Origin: Gigantopelta aegis
Taxonomy: Eukaryota > Mollusca > Gastropoda > Neomphalida > Peltospiridae
NCBI RefSeq assembly: GCF_016097555.1
Contig: NC_054699.1
Span: forward strand, 5,383,673 to 5,447,672
Direction: 5' to 3'
DNA: 64,000 nucleotides
Shown here: positions 11,720-24,094 of the stretch, in pieces
Layout of the letters: the number at the start of each line of letters is the position of its first letter
Numbering within the stretch: the first letter of the stretch is position 1
Notes under the pieces: model-generated
The model's input: only the letters and a program-made list of their open reading frames with translations
What the model was told of the DNA's origin: nothing
Databases searched by the model: none
Position numbers and translations under genes: made by a program

Positions 11720-14640
11720 CTGTGAATTTTAGGAACAAATGGCAAAGTTTGTTTTAATGTGGTGAAAACATTTCATGTAATAAATAAATATTTGTTGGAA
11801 AATAACTAAGTTTTGCATTTTTTTAAAGATAATTTGCCAAAATGTTTTTTTCACCCAAAACTAGCCCTGCATATACAGGCCCATAGGAAGTGTGTGTATG
11901 TGGGGTGGGGGGTGGGGGGGTGGAGGGTGGAGTGTCTGAGATCGAGGGCTCTCCCTTCCCTACTTGTGAACAAAAATGTACATCTTTTTTTTCTGCTCTA
12001 TATAAATGATAAAAATCTGGCTTCTCCCCCCTCCCCTTGACATAATGTCCCACACACACACTTCAATGTTGTTCGAATGAGACTCAGGGCTAGTTCTGGG
12101 TCAGCAGAACATTTCGTCAAATTATCTATTAATCTTCAAAAATTGCAAAAAAAAAAACCCAGTTATTTTGTAACAAAATATCAATTATTACATGAAATTA
12201 TTTTGCGAAATTAAAATAAAATTCACCAATTGTTTTTGGCAAGTGCCAGAGCTAGCCCTGGGACTGGACCATTGGTATATAACACTGGAAAACTATGTGA
12301 TATAAGCAACACATTTATCTCATACATAACTTGAGTATAGCAGGCTAATATATTTTATCTGTATTGCCTAATTATTCTGTACTTAATATAATTGGCATTA
12401 TTAGTGTGTATAATATGTGTCAAAAACGTGAATTTATTATATAATCAGTGCTAATCAAGTGATTTAAACAGCATAAACTTATTTATGCTTCTACGAATTG
12501 AAATAATACACTCATTTATATAATGTTTACAACCAAATAAAAAATAATTAATTAAAGATTCAGGGTGGGGGGGGGGTTTAAAACAGAAAAGAAAAGATAA
12601 TAAAAAGAAAGAATATAGATAAAACTAAAATATTTTTTTTAAAGTATATTTAAAAAAAAAAATTAGAATATTTTAATGACAGAAAGTTACCAACAGATTG
12701 AAACTATTCAAAATAATTTTAATAGGAATTTATTTGCTTATTTATTTATTTAGGCAATTATTTAAACAAGTACATACTAATAATACCTCACAATTAGGCC
12801 TATTATAGTATTAATGTAAATATTTTTTATAAAATTATTTAAAACCCACAGGTGACAACATTCTATATAAGTGAAAGTGACCGACGACATTAATTATAGA
12901 TGAAACTGACCACTGCGATTGTCGTCTGCCTTATAAATCTGGGTACACTTCAATACCTGAATTATATATAAAATCTGTTATTAATTAACTCACCTGTTAA
13001 AACGGATCCAAATTGATTAAAATAGTGTCCGCTCGGCTAATGTTACATTTGTTTGACGTATGAAGCTCATGAGAAGTTCCCTCTAGCTTCCGACATTTCT
13101 TTGCAATAACATCACCAAAAACACACCTGCGCTCAGGTGAGAAGGGGGAAGTCACTCTAATGTTCGTACAGGTGCTATCAAAATGTTACACGGGAGATAA
13201 CCGCATCACTGCACCGGTGACAACGCAAAAATTAACCTATGATGATTTTGCTAACACAATAAAACGGGGGCGGGGGTGTGTGGGGGGGGAGGACGGCGTA
13301 TTACATAAAGACACACTGTGAGATGCAATGCGAAAGAGACAGAAAGACAGAGTGAGACAGACCATAATAAAAACGTAATGTCAACCCTAGCATAATTACA
13401 GTTGTGTTTTACTTTTGCAATTGGATATTTTAAATTAATTTCTTTCTTTCTTTCTTTCTTTATTCATTTATTCATTTATTGATATATGTATTTACCTTGA
13501 TTTACTTATTAAACGTTTAGAAGCATTATCAAACACGTAAAGCCACATATATAATATTATGTTCTTATGTTAATCACATTAAATAAGTCAGCAATTTAGT
13601 ACTTATAGGGGAGAGCATATTATCACACCCGTAGGAACGATATATCTTGAGTGAGGGGTGGTGGTGTGGTGGTGTGGTGGTGTGGTGGGGTGGTGACGCA
13701 CAATCGCTCATGAGTGGGCACAAGCCATTGCATATGTTTTCTTTATTTATATAGAGTATAACAAAAAAAAACAGCGCCTCCCCCCGCCACGTTTCCTACG
13801 GGCCTGATCATGGAATGCGTCACAAAAAGAGGTGGGTGGTGGTGGTGGCGATTGGGGGGGGGGGGGGCGGGGGTGCTTAGCAAAAGGATTTTATGATAAG
13901 TTTTCAAAACCAAGTTTGATTATAATTTCATAAATTAAACACAGGCAGTTGTGGGGAATTATTTATTACAGATGACCTTTTAACGAGTATTTATTAATGC
14001 CAAAGGGAGGGGGGTAAAAAAAACAAAAAAACGAACAGTAAACTCATTGATTGAAACATATTTTATTGCATGTAATGTACAAATGGATTGGGCACAAGTT
14101 ATCCAACTTACGAGGCCCTCTCCTAATAACTTACAATAATGACAATATGACAATAACGGCGACTACAATTATTACAAGAATATACAAGAAATTAAATATT
14201 CAAAGAGAAGTATAATAAATAAATAACTAAATAAATAAATAAATAAATAACGCAAAATGAAGAAAGAATTACCTTGCAGCTTTGGGGTGCTCACGCAGTA
14301 ATGTTGATCAAATTATGTTATCGTAAAGTTCCGTGAAAGAATAGGGAGCTGGTAAGAGAGGTATAGGCCTACGTAATTTTAGAGGAGGTGGACTTAATGT
14401 TACAAACAACGTTTAACATGAGGAGTCCGGGGTGGGAGGTGATCACAAATGCACAAATTTGTTATTGAGGCCTACGTATAAATTTGTTGCATTAATTTAG
14501 GCGTAGGCCTACATTAAAAAAATAAAAAAAAAAAATTATATTTCAGGTCACACTCAGCAAAATGTATTTAAAACTTCACACGTTGTACAAATTTTGTGCA
14601 ATATATATATCTTTTTTAATGACACATAATTATAATTAGT
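11720..14640. other. Mostly unique AT-rich spacer upstream of the dynein light chain gene
   Basis: Apart from the MITE at 12085-12260, this holds G-rich runs (11905, 13270, 13660, 13855), CTTT repeats at 13440 and AAATAAAT repeats near 14220. A minus-strand CAG/GTGAGT donor sits near 12996. No coding frame is supported. Confidence 0.4.
12085..12260. mobile_element. hAT-like MITE with CAGGGCTAG ends, 176 bp
   Basis: Ends CAGGGCTAGTTCTGGG and CCAGAGCTAGCCCTG are inverted. Related fragments lie near 3160-3320, 3985-4155, 5352-5435 and 11690-11870. Confidence 0.7.
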
Positions 14641-14645
14641 TTTAC

Positions 14646-14984
14646 AGGCCGGTAAGAACGACTTCTGAAGTGGAGTGGGGGGGGGGGGGGCAGTCTCTAT
14701 AGTCGCGGGGGTATAACCCCTAGTGGAGGGGATACAGGTCAGGTCAGGACATAGGGATTTGCGTGCACATTCAGAGCAAGCTGTTGTAGCGCACGCCTGT
14801 CCTGGGCACACGAGCCGACCTCGGCTGGTTTCTATGTCCAGGACAGGAAAGGTGGGGATACAAGCCAGGTTTATTTATATAGAGTAGGACAGGACAAAGA
14901 AAAAAAACCCCACCCTAAAACGTACATTTTCGTCCTTGAGTGGTGGGGGCCTTGGCACCTCCCACCCCTTGGTTCTTACGGGCC
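14646..14984. mobile_element. CAGGCC hAT-like MITE immediately upstream of the dynein light chain promoter
   Basis: Ends CAGGCCGGTAAGAACG and GGTTCTTACGGGCCT are inverted; the interior holds a G run at about 14675 and a C-rich partner. Part of another dispersed repeat (CAAGCTGTTGTAGCGCACGC) lies at 14750-14850. Confidence 0.65.
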
Positions 14985-15135
14985 TATTTCATAATATTGT
15001 AAGGCAAGCGAACCTGTTATGGAACAAATTTACAGGGGGCACTATTGTACCTAACACCGTGGGATTTCTTTGTCGTCAAGGGCGCCATCGGAAGTGTTTT
15101 GGCGTCGCGTATGTCAAATAACAGAGTTGGCAATA
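14985..15135 (+). promoter_or_regulatory. Probable promoter and 5' UTR of the dynein light chain gene
   Basis: About 150 bp of non-repeat sequence lies between an hAT-like MITE ending near 14984 and the start codon. It is richer in CpG than its surroundings (GGCGCCATCGG and GGCGTCGCGT just before the ATG). No TATA box is obvious. The assignment rests on position. Confidence 0.4.
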
Positions 15136-15200
15136 ATGGGAGAAGAAACCAACGAATCAGCTAGTAATTCTTATGTCATCCGTCCAAATTTCAGTAATAA
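15136..15200 (+). CDS. DYNLT2B: DYNLT2B-like exon 1
   Basis: Encodes 21 full codons from the ATG at 15136 plus two bases of codon 22. The donor GTAAGT follows at 15201. The conserved family motif YVIRPNF lies at the 3' end. Confidence 0.85.
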
Positions 15201-18200
15201 GTAAGTAGCATGATGTTAGACTTAGTGTAGAGAGTGCCAAACAACACAATACATTTACTTTAAAAGTACATTTCTGGATAAAATAGAAAGATAGGCCGGA
15301 AGTGTCTATTATCGCGGTATGTATATAGCCGATTTTGATGAAATATTTAGGATATAATTGAAGTCAAAGGTGGATCCAGTGGGGGGCTGGGAATAGCTGC
15401 CCTAGTAAAAAGTCTGAGTGCTTTTTGTAAAACAATTTGTTCGCATTATTATATATTCGAAACTTGACACAGATTATTGTCCGAGTAAATCTAACGGCAA
15501 TTAAAGGTAGGAGAGTAATTTTTCGTAGGACTATAGTATATCGTCAATGTCCCTAACTGCGATGTGCTTCAAATTCCGTTCACTTTGTTTTCTCATACAC
15601 GGTTCGTGCAATCAACATCTGATTTGTTGTCATCAGCATGTCGTTCATTTATGAGGTTTTTCTTCACAGTTCAGGAACATTTTTATAAACAATAAAGTTG
15701 AGAAAAGTAAGTATCTAAATACAAAACTTTACAAACCCCTAAAACCATTAATTTTACTAAGTCGTTTTTGTTTATTCCTTAAAATTACCGATATCAGGTC
15801 CACATGACTCGTAGAAATTTACTTAAAATGGAGAAAGATGAATTAACATTCGGTGCATGTCACATGACCTTACATGTGCCAGATCAACAAGGCCAAAGAA
15901 TTTAATTTTAACGATTTTTAAGAAGTAGGGCGATCTCGCCATCGGTCGATCTCGCCACGGGCGTGGCGCCGTAAATTCCATATACTGCTGGGCGAAATCG
16001 CCATACTATATTATATATATCTAACTAAAGAGGAATTTTATTATTTAAAATGTTTATATTACTATCATTTACTGCATGAAATGATACGAACAATGTTCAA
16101 ATCAAATGTGATGTGTCCATTTTTTCTGTCTTTGCCTGTTAAAGTGTTAGCTAGTGTTTGTATTCTGCCGATCGAAGCTGGGCGAAATCGCTGTATATCG
16201 CCGTAAGGCCCCTGCTGGTTGAAGCTGGGCGAAATCGCCGTAGTTTTGTCCGGACTTAGGCTACTTTGGGGTGTATGTACATAGTGTATGTAAATTGAAG
16301 GGACTGTCGCTATTTCTGCTTAATAAATGTTCTAAACAATTAAGCTTGACGTAGGGAACTATGATGTAGGCCTATGTGATATGTCTATTAATAATAAAGA
16401 CATATTTGGGGGAAAAATAGCCAGTGGATGTTTCAATCTGAAATGATAAACACAAATAAAGTTAAAACAATGACAGTCGGGCCAACTTTGTTGTAAACAG
16501 TATGGAAGACAGAAAACAGACAGATGGAGTTTCAGTTTGAATTTGATTAATTTGTTATTTTAATATGTTCTCAAACAATAAGTAAGTGTACAATGAAATG
16601 GTACACAAAACGTCGGCGATCTCGCCCAACCTTGCTGATATGGAGTAAACTAAACAAAAGCAATGACAGAAAAAACAAAAGCTTGGGATTAAAGAACAGT
16701 ATCAAACCCAAAACATTAATTAAATATTATTATAATAACCAATTTATTGTAATAAACAGTGACATTCCCGTCTGCTTATATGTATATAGAGTACGGCGAT
16801 TTCGCCCAGCAGTATATGGAATTTACGGCTATCTCGCCCGTGGCGAGATCGACCGGTGGCGAAATCGTCGGACTCCATTTTTAAGACCCCTGTTAGAATT
16901 TGTTTTCAATTATTATATTCGATCTGCAAAATGTATGCTACATTTTTGTGCCTCTATTGTAGTGAATAGTATTCATAATCCATTCATAACAGTTGTAAAT
17001 AACTTTGAGTATATAAATTGTGTTAATTTAGAATCAATGAAGAAATTAGTAGGATTAAAAAAATGCCAAAAATAAAATGAATTGACTGCTCGGCCGAATA
17101 TTTATATAATTTTGAGCATTTTAAAAGGACAGTTCAAAAATAAATAAGAGAAAGAAGAGAGGATTGGACTATTTAATAATATTATAAAAAAAGAAGTAAT
17201 TTCGACATAAAATTTTGAACGGAGGTCTAAAAGTTTAAAGTCAGATCTATATGGTCCAGGCCAGTGGGGAGGGTAAGTTGGAGGTAGGTGGAATTTGGAA
17301 TACGAATTTAGTAGTTCGGTCAAAGACCGAAAACCAAAATGAGCTACAAACTTTATTGAGTCCAAACAATAAAATTAAGTTTTTTGAAGTCCAACTAAGC
17401 CCAAAAAAGGAGGTTGCTGTCCTAGGTTACGGTTGCGCAGCGACTCATGGCGAGTTGATGGGCTGTTCGAAGTTGAAGTTTGGGAGGTCTTTTTGTAGAT
17501 TCCAGTAGCAGGACTTCATAACTTCCTGGTAATCTCCTTGTAAGACTATCTTGAGAATGCGGTGTAGTGATGTGTTGTCCATGATCGGATTAAGAAGTCC
17601 CTGTCGGAACAGCCCGTCCCGCTCCGCCGTCACATACAACTTGGCCGAGTGCTTGGGCTCCTTGGATTTGGTATTTCCCTTGGCGAGATGGAAGTTGGCG
17701 CCACGATGAATCGCTCCACGGCCCGTTGATCTGTGACTTCTCGGTAAAGTCGCCCTGGATAGCTCCACAGTATTTCGCCAGCAGCTTGTCACACACGATC
17801 GTCCAAGGGGAGTGATCGGTGGCCGTAGACACTTTCCTCCTCTTGTGTTCACGTTGGACATCTTCCGTGGCAACAGCAAAAACTGGAGGCGCTGGTGGAC
17901 TGGCTGGTGGATCAATAATGATCACATGGCCAGTCTCCATCTGCGTGGGTGCTGGAACAGAAGAGACCGCCACTGTCAGTGGAGCTGACAGCTTTGGTAC
18001 CCCCTGGGCCGCTCCTGGCGTAGGCTCCTGTCGAGTCACTGATGGGGGTGACGATGCAGAAGAGACCGCCCCCGGTGGTTTAGCCACTGGCTTTGGTCTC
18101 CCCTGAGTTGCCCCTGTCGGTCTCGCCTTCCTCTTGGGAGTAGGTGGGACCGCCTCTGGCGGTTGAACTGCCGGGTTTAGTCCCCCCTGAATATATATGA

Positions 18201-21200
18201 TCTAGAATCATATACCTCTATTAGAAATTTGCAAGAAAAATTAGGCAGAGTTATGTCCCCTAACCGCTTTCCAGTTCCAGCGCGTTCCGCTAACAGCAGG
18301 TATAGCCGATGGCCACAGTTGTTTGTGTATCTTCAGCTGAGATTTATGCATGCCAGCATCTGGCATCATAAATGTCCCCACCTGTGCTTTAAAAATAAAG
18401 AATGACACAGGTAAAAATTAACTTCAGTGCTCTACAAAGTGAGTAAAATACTCGCCATGGTGACTACAAACATTCCCTGGCGTCTAAAAAATAAAATCAC
18501 ATTCACCAGTTGGAGACTGTCCAATAATCTTACTTTAATCTGTAAACAAAACTGGACATCGGAAAACACTGTGGACCAGTAGCAATTTATCTTCCATAAA
18601 ACATGTTTTCTATCGGTAGTTTGAGACATGTTAATTGGACTATGAATAATGATTTTCCAGTATTCAAGAGTAAACACAGTGACGTTAAGGGAGAGGTAAT
18701 ACTGCATTATGATGTTATCTCCCTTAACTTGAATATCAAGCGTTTGGAAATAATTTGGCCCCAGTTCAGTTTTGGACCAAGTCGGTTCTGTCCCCTTTAG
18801 AGCCAGGTTTTATTTATGTATTAAAATGAGATTGTTGAGCCACTGTATGTCTTTACTTGTCTGTTTGAAACTCAAACGTTAATTATTTTAAATGTCGACT
18901 TGTATATGTGTTATGCTGCGCTCCAATCGTCTTGTGCTTATCGTGATAACGGGTCCCTCCACGATAACGACTTCTTCAGTCGTGAATGTCGTTTTAATCA
19001 CATCGGAAGTCATGTTCACCAGTGGAGGATGAAAACTTGTTTCTAATTTCATGACTCGACTTTAAACAGCTTTAAAGACACGACTATTGACAAAACAATA
19101 TTTATGGATTTACAAGGTAGTATGTGACGAAAATAAATATTATTTAAACCAAAAGCAAGGTAGCCGATTGGTAACTACCAGTAACACGTTGAAGCCTGGT
19201 AGATATTATCACAATGCTTTTATTTAACTTTTAATGAGTACTGCAATTTAAATGCATATCTTAGCAGTGCCATTAAAATAGAAATTCGATTAAATTTGAT
19301 AATGATAGTTAATAGTCATTCACTGTTTTAGTGGAACCAGACACAAACAGTAACTTGTAATTACTATTTAACAACTAGGAATCACCTCTTCACGAATTCA
19401 TTCGAATTCATTTCTAATAACAATTACGACATTAGTAATGTGCCGTAAAATGGCAGATGAATCGATTAGCTGGCTACTAAATATTATACTTTACTGGCCA
19501 GGGAAGAGTAAATTTGAACTTGCTTTGTTGAGCACTGAAGTTGATGAAATTGTGTTTTGTTATAACTGACCATGTGTTAAATATAGGAGATTAATCTAGC
19601 GAGCTGTCATCCACCTAGTTTATCAAGATTAACCTGACGATCATCCACCCTGATTGTTTTGTTTTTCTTGCATGGAACTTTTTGATTTTTTTTCAAAGCT
19701 GCAATCTTGCCTCACATTAATTATCATAATTTCATTTAAAAATACGAACACCCCTACAGTTTTAATGAATTGTGTGTGACAGTAACACAGTTGTAATAGT
19801 TAGATAATAGAAACATATGTTTATAGTGTGTCCCACAGGGAATGCATTTTTTCATGCTTTGGAATTTACTACAAGTTATTTATTTTTGAGCTGCTTGTTT
19901 TCTAAATTACACACAACAATAGTGTATTTTTGTTATTAACAGAACATTTTTATTTTTACGTCAAACCAAACTGAAACTGTTTACAAAACAAAACTAGATT
20001 TTTTTAATAGGAGCATGGGATGGACCATATCTCTCTCACACGCACGCACACACACACAGAGTTAAACCTCTCAAAACCAGACCCTCTGTAAACCAGAATT
20101 CCCCTCAAAACCAGACGCTCTGTAAACCAGAATTCCTCCCAAAACCGGACTTCGTTCATTGTCCCTTTTCACATATCTTTTCAGAATCGAACCTCTGTAA
20201 ACCAGATACCTGTTAAAGGGACATTCCTGAGTTTGCTGCATTGTAAGATGTTTCCGACTAATAAAATATTTCTACAATTAAACTTACATATTAAATATAT
20301 TTTCTAGTATATAATATCACTGTCTGTATTCAATGTGTCTATGGTCGTCTTAATATTTCTAAGAAGCCCAAACTGGATTTTGTCTTCAAATAATTTCGTA
20401 CATACGAAAAAACATTTTTTTAAGAAATAAAATGAAATTTAACCTGGTACAAATATTAGAACGATCAGAAACACATTTAATATACAGCCACTAATATTAT
20501 ATGCAGAACAATATATTTGATATGTAATTACAATCGTTAAAAAGTCTCTGTTAGTCGATAACATCTTAAAACTTGCAGCAAACTCAGGAATGTCCCTTTA
20601 AAACTGAACCTTTTTGGGGGTCCTGATCGTGTCCAGTTTAGAGGAGTTTCAATGTATATATATATATAAATAATACATAAAACACCACCACCAACAGTTC
20701 AGTAATTTAATGACATTTTCGTCATTTTTGTCTTTACAGACCCTATGCTAATTCCGTACTCTACTCTTATTGGGTTTTTAAAACAATTTCCACACCCTAT
20801 GCTAATTCCGCACCCTACTTTTAATTGATTTTAGAAATTTGTCCAGACCCTATGCTTATTCAGCCCCTATGTTTATTAGGCACTCGAGAGTAAGGACCAC
20901 ATAGATATTGAGAGAAGAAATCTGCTGTCACTTCATGGGCTACTCTTTTCGATTAGTAGCAAGGGATCTTTTATATGCACCATCCCACAGACAGGGTAGC
21001 ACATACCAAGGCCTTTGTTACACCAGTTATGGAGCACTGGCTGGAATGAGAAATAGCCCAATGGGGCCACCATTGCTGATCGATCCTAGACCGACCGCAC
21101 ATCTAGCGAACGCTTTACCACTGAGCTACGTCACAACCCCCCCCCCCCCCCTTCCCCCGACAGCAGAGAGGCAATATTTGGCCTAACCCAAAATTCTCAG

Positions 21201-24060
21201 TTACAGGTTTTTTTAATGCTGTTTGTTTATCTTTGAGGCATATACAATAATATCCAGATGGGTGTAGAGTTGTCACCATTGACAATTTAAAATATCAAGA
21301 TGGCCACTAAGGGCTCAGAAAATTAATAAAGTGCTGTTTATCTGTAACCAGGGCCTCATTCCAGGAAGCGATCCTAGCACTACTGTCACCATAAATATCT
21401 ACTATCATGACCTTAATTTTTTTCTGTGAATGCCAGCCCATTCCACAATGTGGCATAGCTTACTATCATAGTAAATTACAGTGAAAATTTACAATTGGTA
21501 CGAGGCAGTTGTAAGCCACTAACTTAGATGGCAGTTAGATGATGATTTGATCCTTTTCTAAGAAGGATACTAACTATTTGTGTAAAAATGGATTTAATAT
21601 ATACCAAATACCTTTTATGAAACTTGTCGTTCGATGAAAAACATTTTAGGCCATACAGCCTTCACACAAAAAAATATGGGAAGTAACTCATGTCCAGTGT
21701 TCGAGATTAACGGTATCCCAGTATCCCGGGGATACCAGAATTTAATTTTGGATACCAGACTTCAAGAACCCAGTATCCCACCGGGATACCACATAAGGTT
21801 CTTGGTTTTATTAATACTGCATTTTTATTTTTTGCTGAAACAGTGAAAGTCGTCATTTACTGGTGAAGTTAAGTAACAATATTTTTGAGCTCTTACTCAG
21901 TCTAATGCCATGTCGTAACAATATCTCCCCCAACTCGTACCCAGTCTAATGCTGGGAACCGCTAAGTCGCTATTGTTTTTGTTGGATGTTTCCTCCCTTC
22001 AAATTTTATTTGAGATATTGATGATTCCACATCTGCAGAAAATTGATACAGGTAGGTTTATCGCTAGTAATGTCAGAAACGCTTATTGATTACTGCTAAA
22101 TATTAATTTATGTCAGTATTACGCAAAAATAGATGCAGCAAATATTTTTGCCAATTCCGTTTGATTGCGAATTTCACGAATTCGGCGATTTTGATTGCGG
22201 TGTAGCAATAGATTGGGAACGAGAACGGCGTCGTCCACATTTGTTATGATGTTATTTATGAATTTCATTTAAGTGGGATACTAAATTCTCAGGTGGGATA
22301 CCAGATTTTGAATTGTTAGTATCCAACTGGGATACTGCCCAAAACATTTAATCTCGAACACTGATGTCTTATGCATTCGGCAATTATCGCTTAGCAAATA
22401 AACTGACAAAGTTACTTCATAGATGTCCGATACCAATGAATACATCCAAGATGTTCCAAAAAGTCGGTAACCAATTTATTACAATATTTAACTAAATCGC
22501 ACTACTTCACACAAAACGTTTTAATCATTAAAGGGGCACTTACGACTACTGTAAGGTTGCTTGGTAGAATGGCTGTAAAGTTTACAGTGCCAGTTGTAAA
22601 ACTCACCTTAAGTCACTACAATTAACCTTGGCTACAATTATTTCGTGAGACGGGGCCCAGATATGATAAAACATGAATATGTTTGTTGCATGTTTTAAAA
22701 TATAAGCAATTAAATGAATATGAAAATAAAGTATTTTAAATTATTTTAACAATATCTATAAGTAAAGCGTGTATGTAAGTGAAGTTTATCTATTTGAAAA
22801 TGAGGTACGTATATTTCTTCATCTTATGCATAGTTGTTATGCATGCTGCTCAGATATATGTCATGAAAACAGCTTATAAGCTTGGATTTCACAGTAGGAA
22901 TTTTTTTGCTTCACTGATTGTTTTAAATGTGTTTCTGTAGAGTTCAGCAGATCAAGTGTTGCTCACTGCAGCACAGTGTGTGACCTACAATAGTACATAC
23001 AAAGTATTGCTGAAAAATTGATTTTTGTGTACATATTTTGCTTCAATATATTTGCTGATGGTGGCACTTTTCACAGCTATGTTAATTTTCATATGAACTA
23101 CTTCTTTGTAAACAAAACCGGTAGTGGTCAGGCTACCTATTTGATTTAACAGAGAAGCTCCAGTCAGAGTACAGTGGCTGTTATGTTTGTTAATGTTGCA
23201 TTTACAAATGGAAGGAACCATAATTAGAATAATTCTAAATTGAGATATTAGGAATGGATGACATATACCCTTCATAGCTGGGTCCTGAGTAGTAAAAACA
23301 TAATATTAATAGCTCTTAAAATTAATACCAAATATAAACTTAGCCGTGTGACCCCATGCATACACTTCAGGGATATGTTGTCAGTATTTTTAACCACCAG
23401 GGCCCCGTTCCACGAAGTGATCTTAGCACTAAGATCACCTTAGTGCATAAGGTAGCTATGCACTTAAGGTGATCTTAGGGCTAAGATCGCTTTGTGGAAT
23501 GGGGCCCAGTATAACAGTATGGTGTATAGTGATTTGGTAGTAGCATACAGTTTAGTGATCTTAGTGCAAAGATCTTGAGTCATAGGATTGAACCCTCCCC
23601 CCCCCCCCCCCTTGATGGAACGACCCATTCTCTGATGGTTTTTCTCCCATCTCAAGCAGTACCCCATGACTGGTATATCAAAGGCTGTGGTATGTGGTAT
23701 CCTGTCTGTGGGACTGCATATAAAAGATCTTGGAGCAATGGGTGGGAAGAGAAATAGCTGATAGGGCCCACTAACGGGGATCGATCCCACAGTGACAGCA
23801 CATCAGTCCCCTGATTTAAGACATGGTCAGTTGTAAGGAATGTCGAAAGTAATAGTAAAAAGTAATTAAGTCAAGTGAAAACCAAGTTAGGGTTTCTGCC
23901 AGAGGGTAAAACGGGTATGGTGCCATACCCAGATTTTTTGCAGATTTTATTAAAGTTAACCTTTTGACAAATTTAATGCCTCTTATTATTACTGTATGAT
24001 TTTTTTAACCCTATCCCTCAATCTAACCTATTTTCTTTATGGGGGAGGCCTCCCTTCCCC

Positions 24061-24094
<34 letters not shown>

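Noticed and set aside
11340..11732. 130-residue plus-strand frame
   Set aside because: Largely SINE-B sequence read through a duplicated middle segment.
16593..17075. 160-residue frame on the plus strand
   Set aside because: It crosses from the inside to the outside of the 954-bp inverted-repeat element, is rich in Asn, Lys and Tyr as AT-rich noncoding DNA is, and shows no domain.
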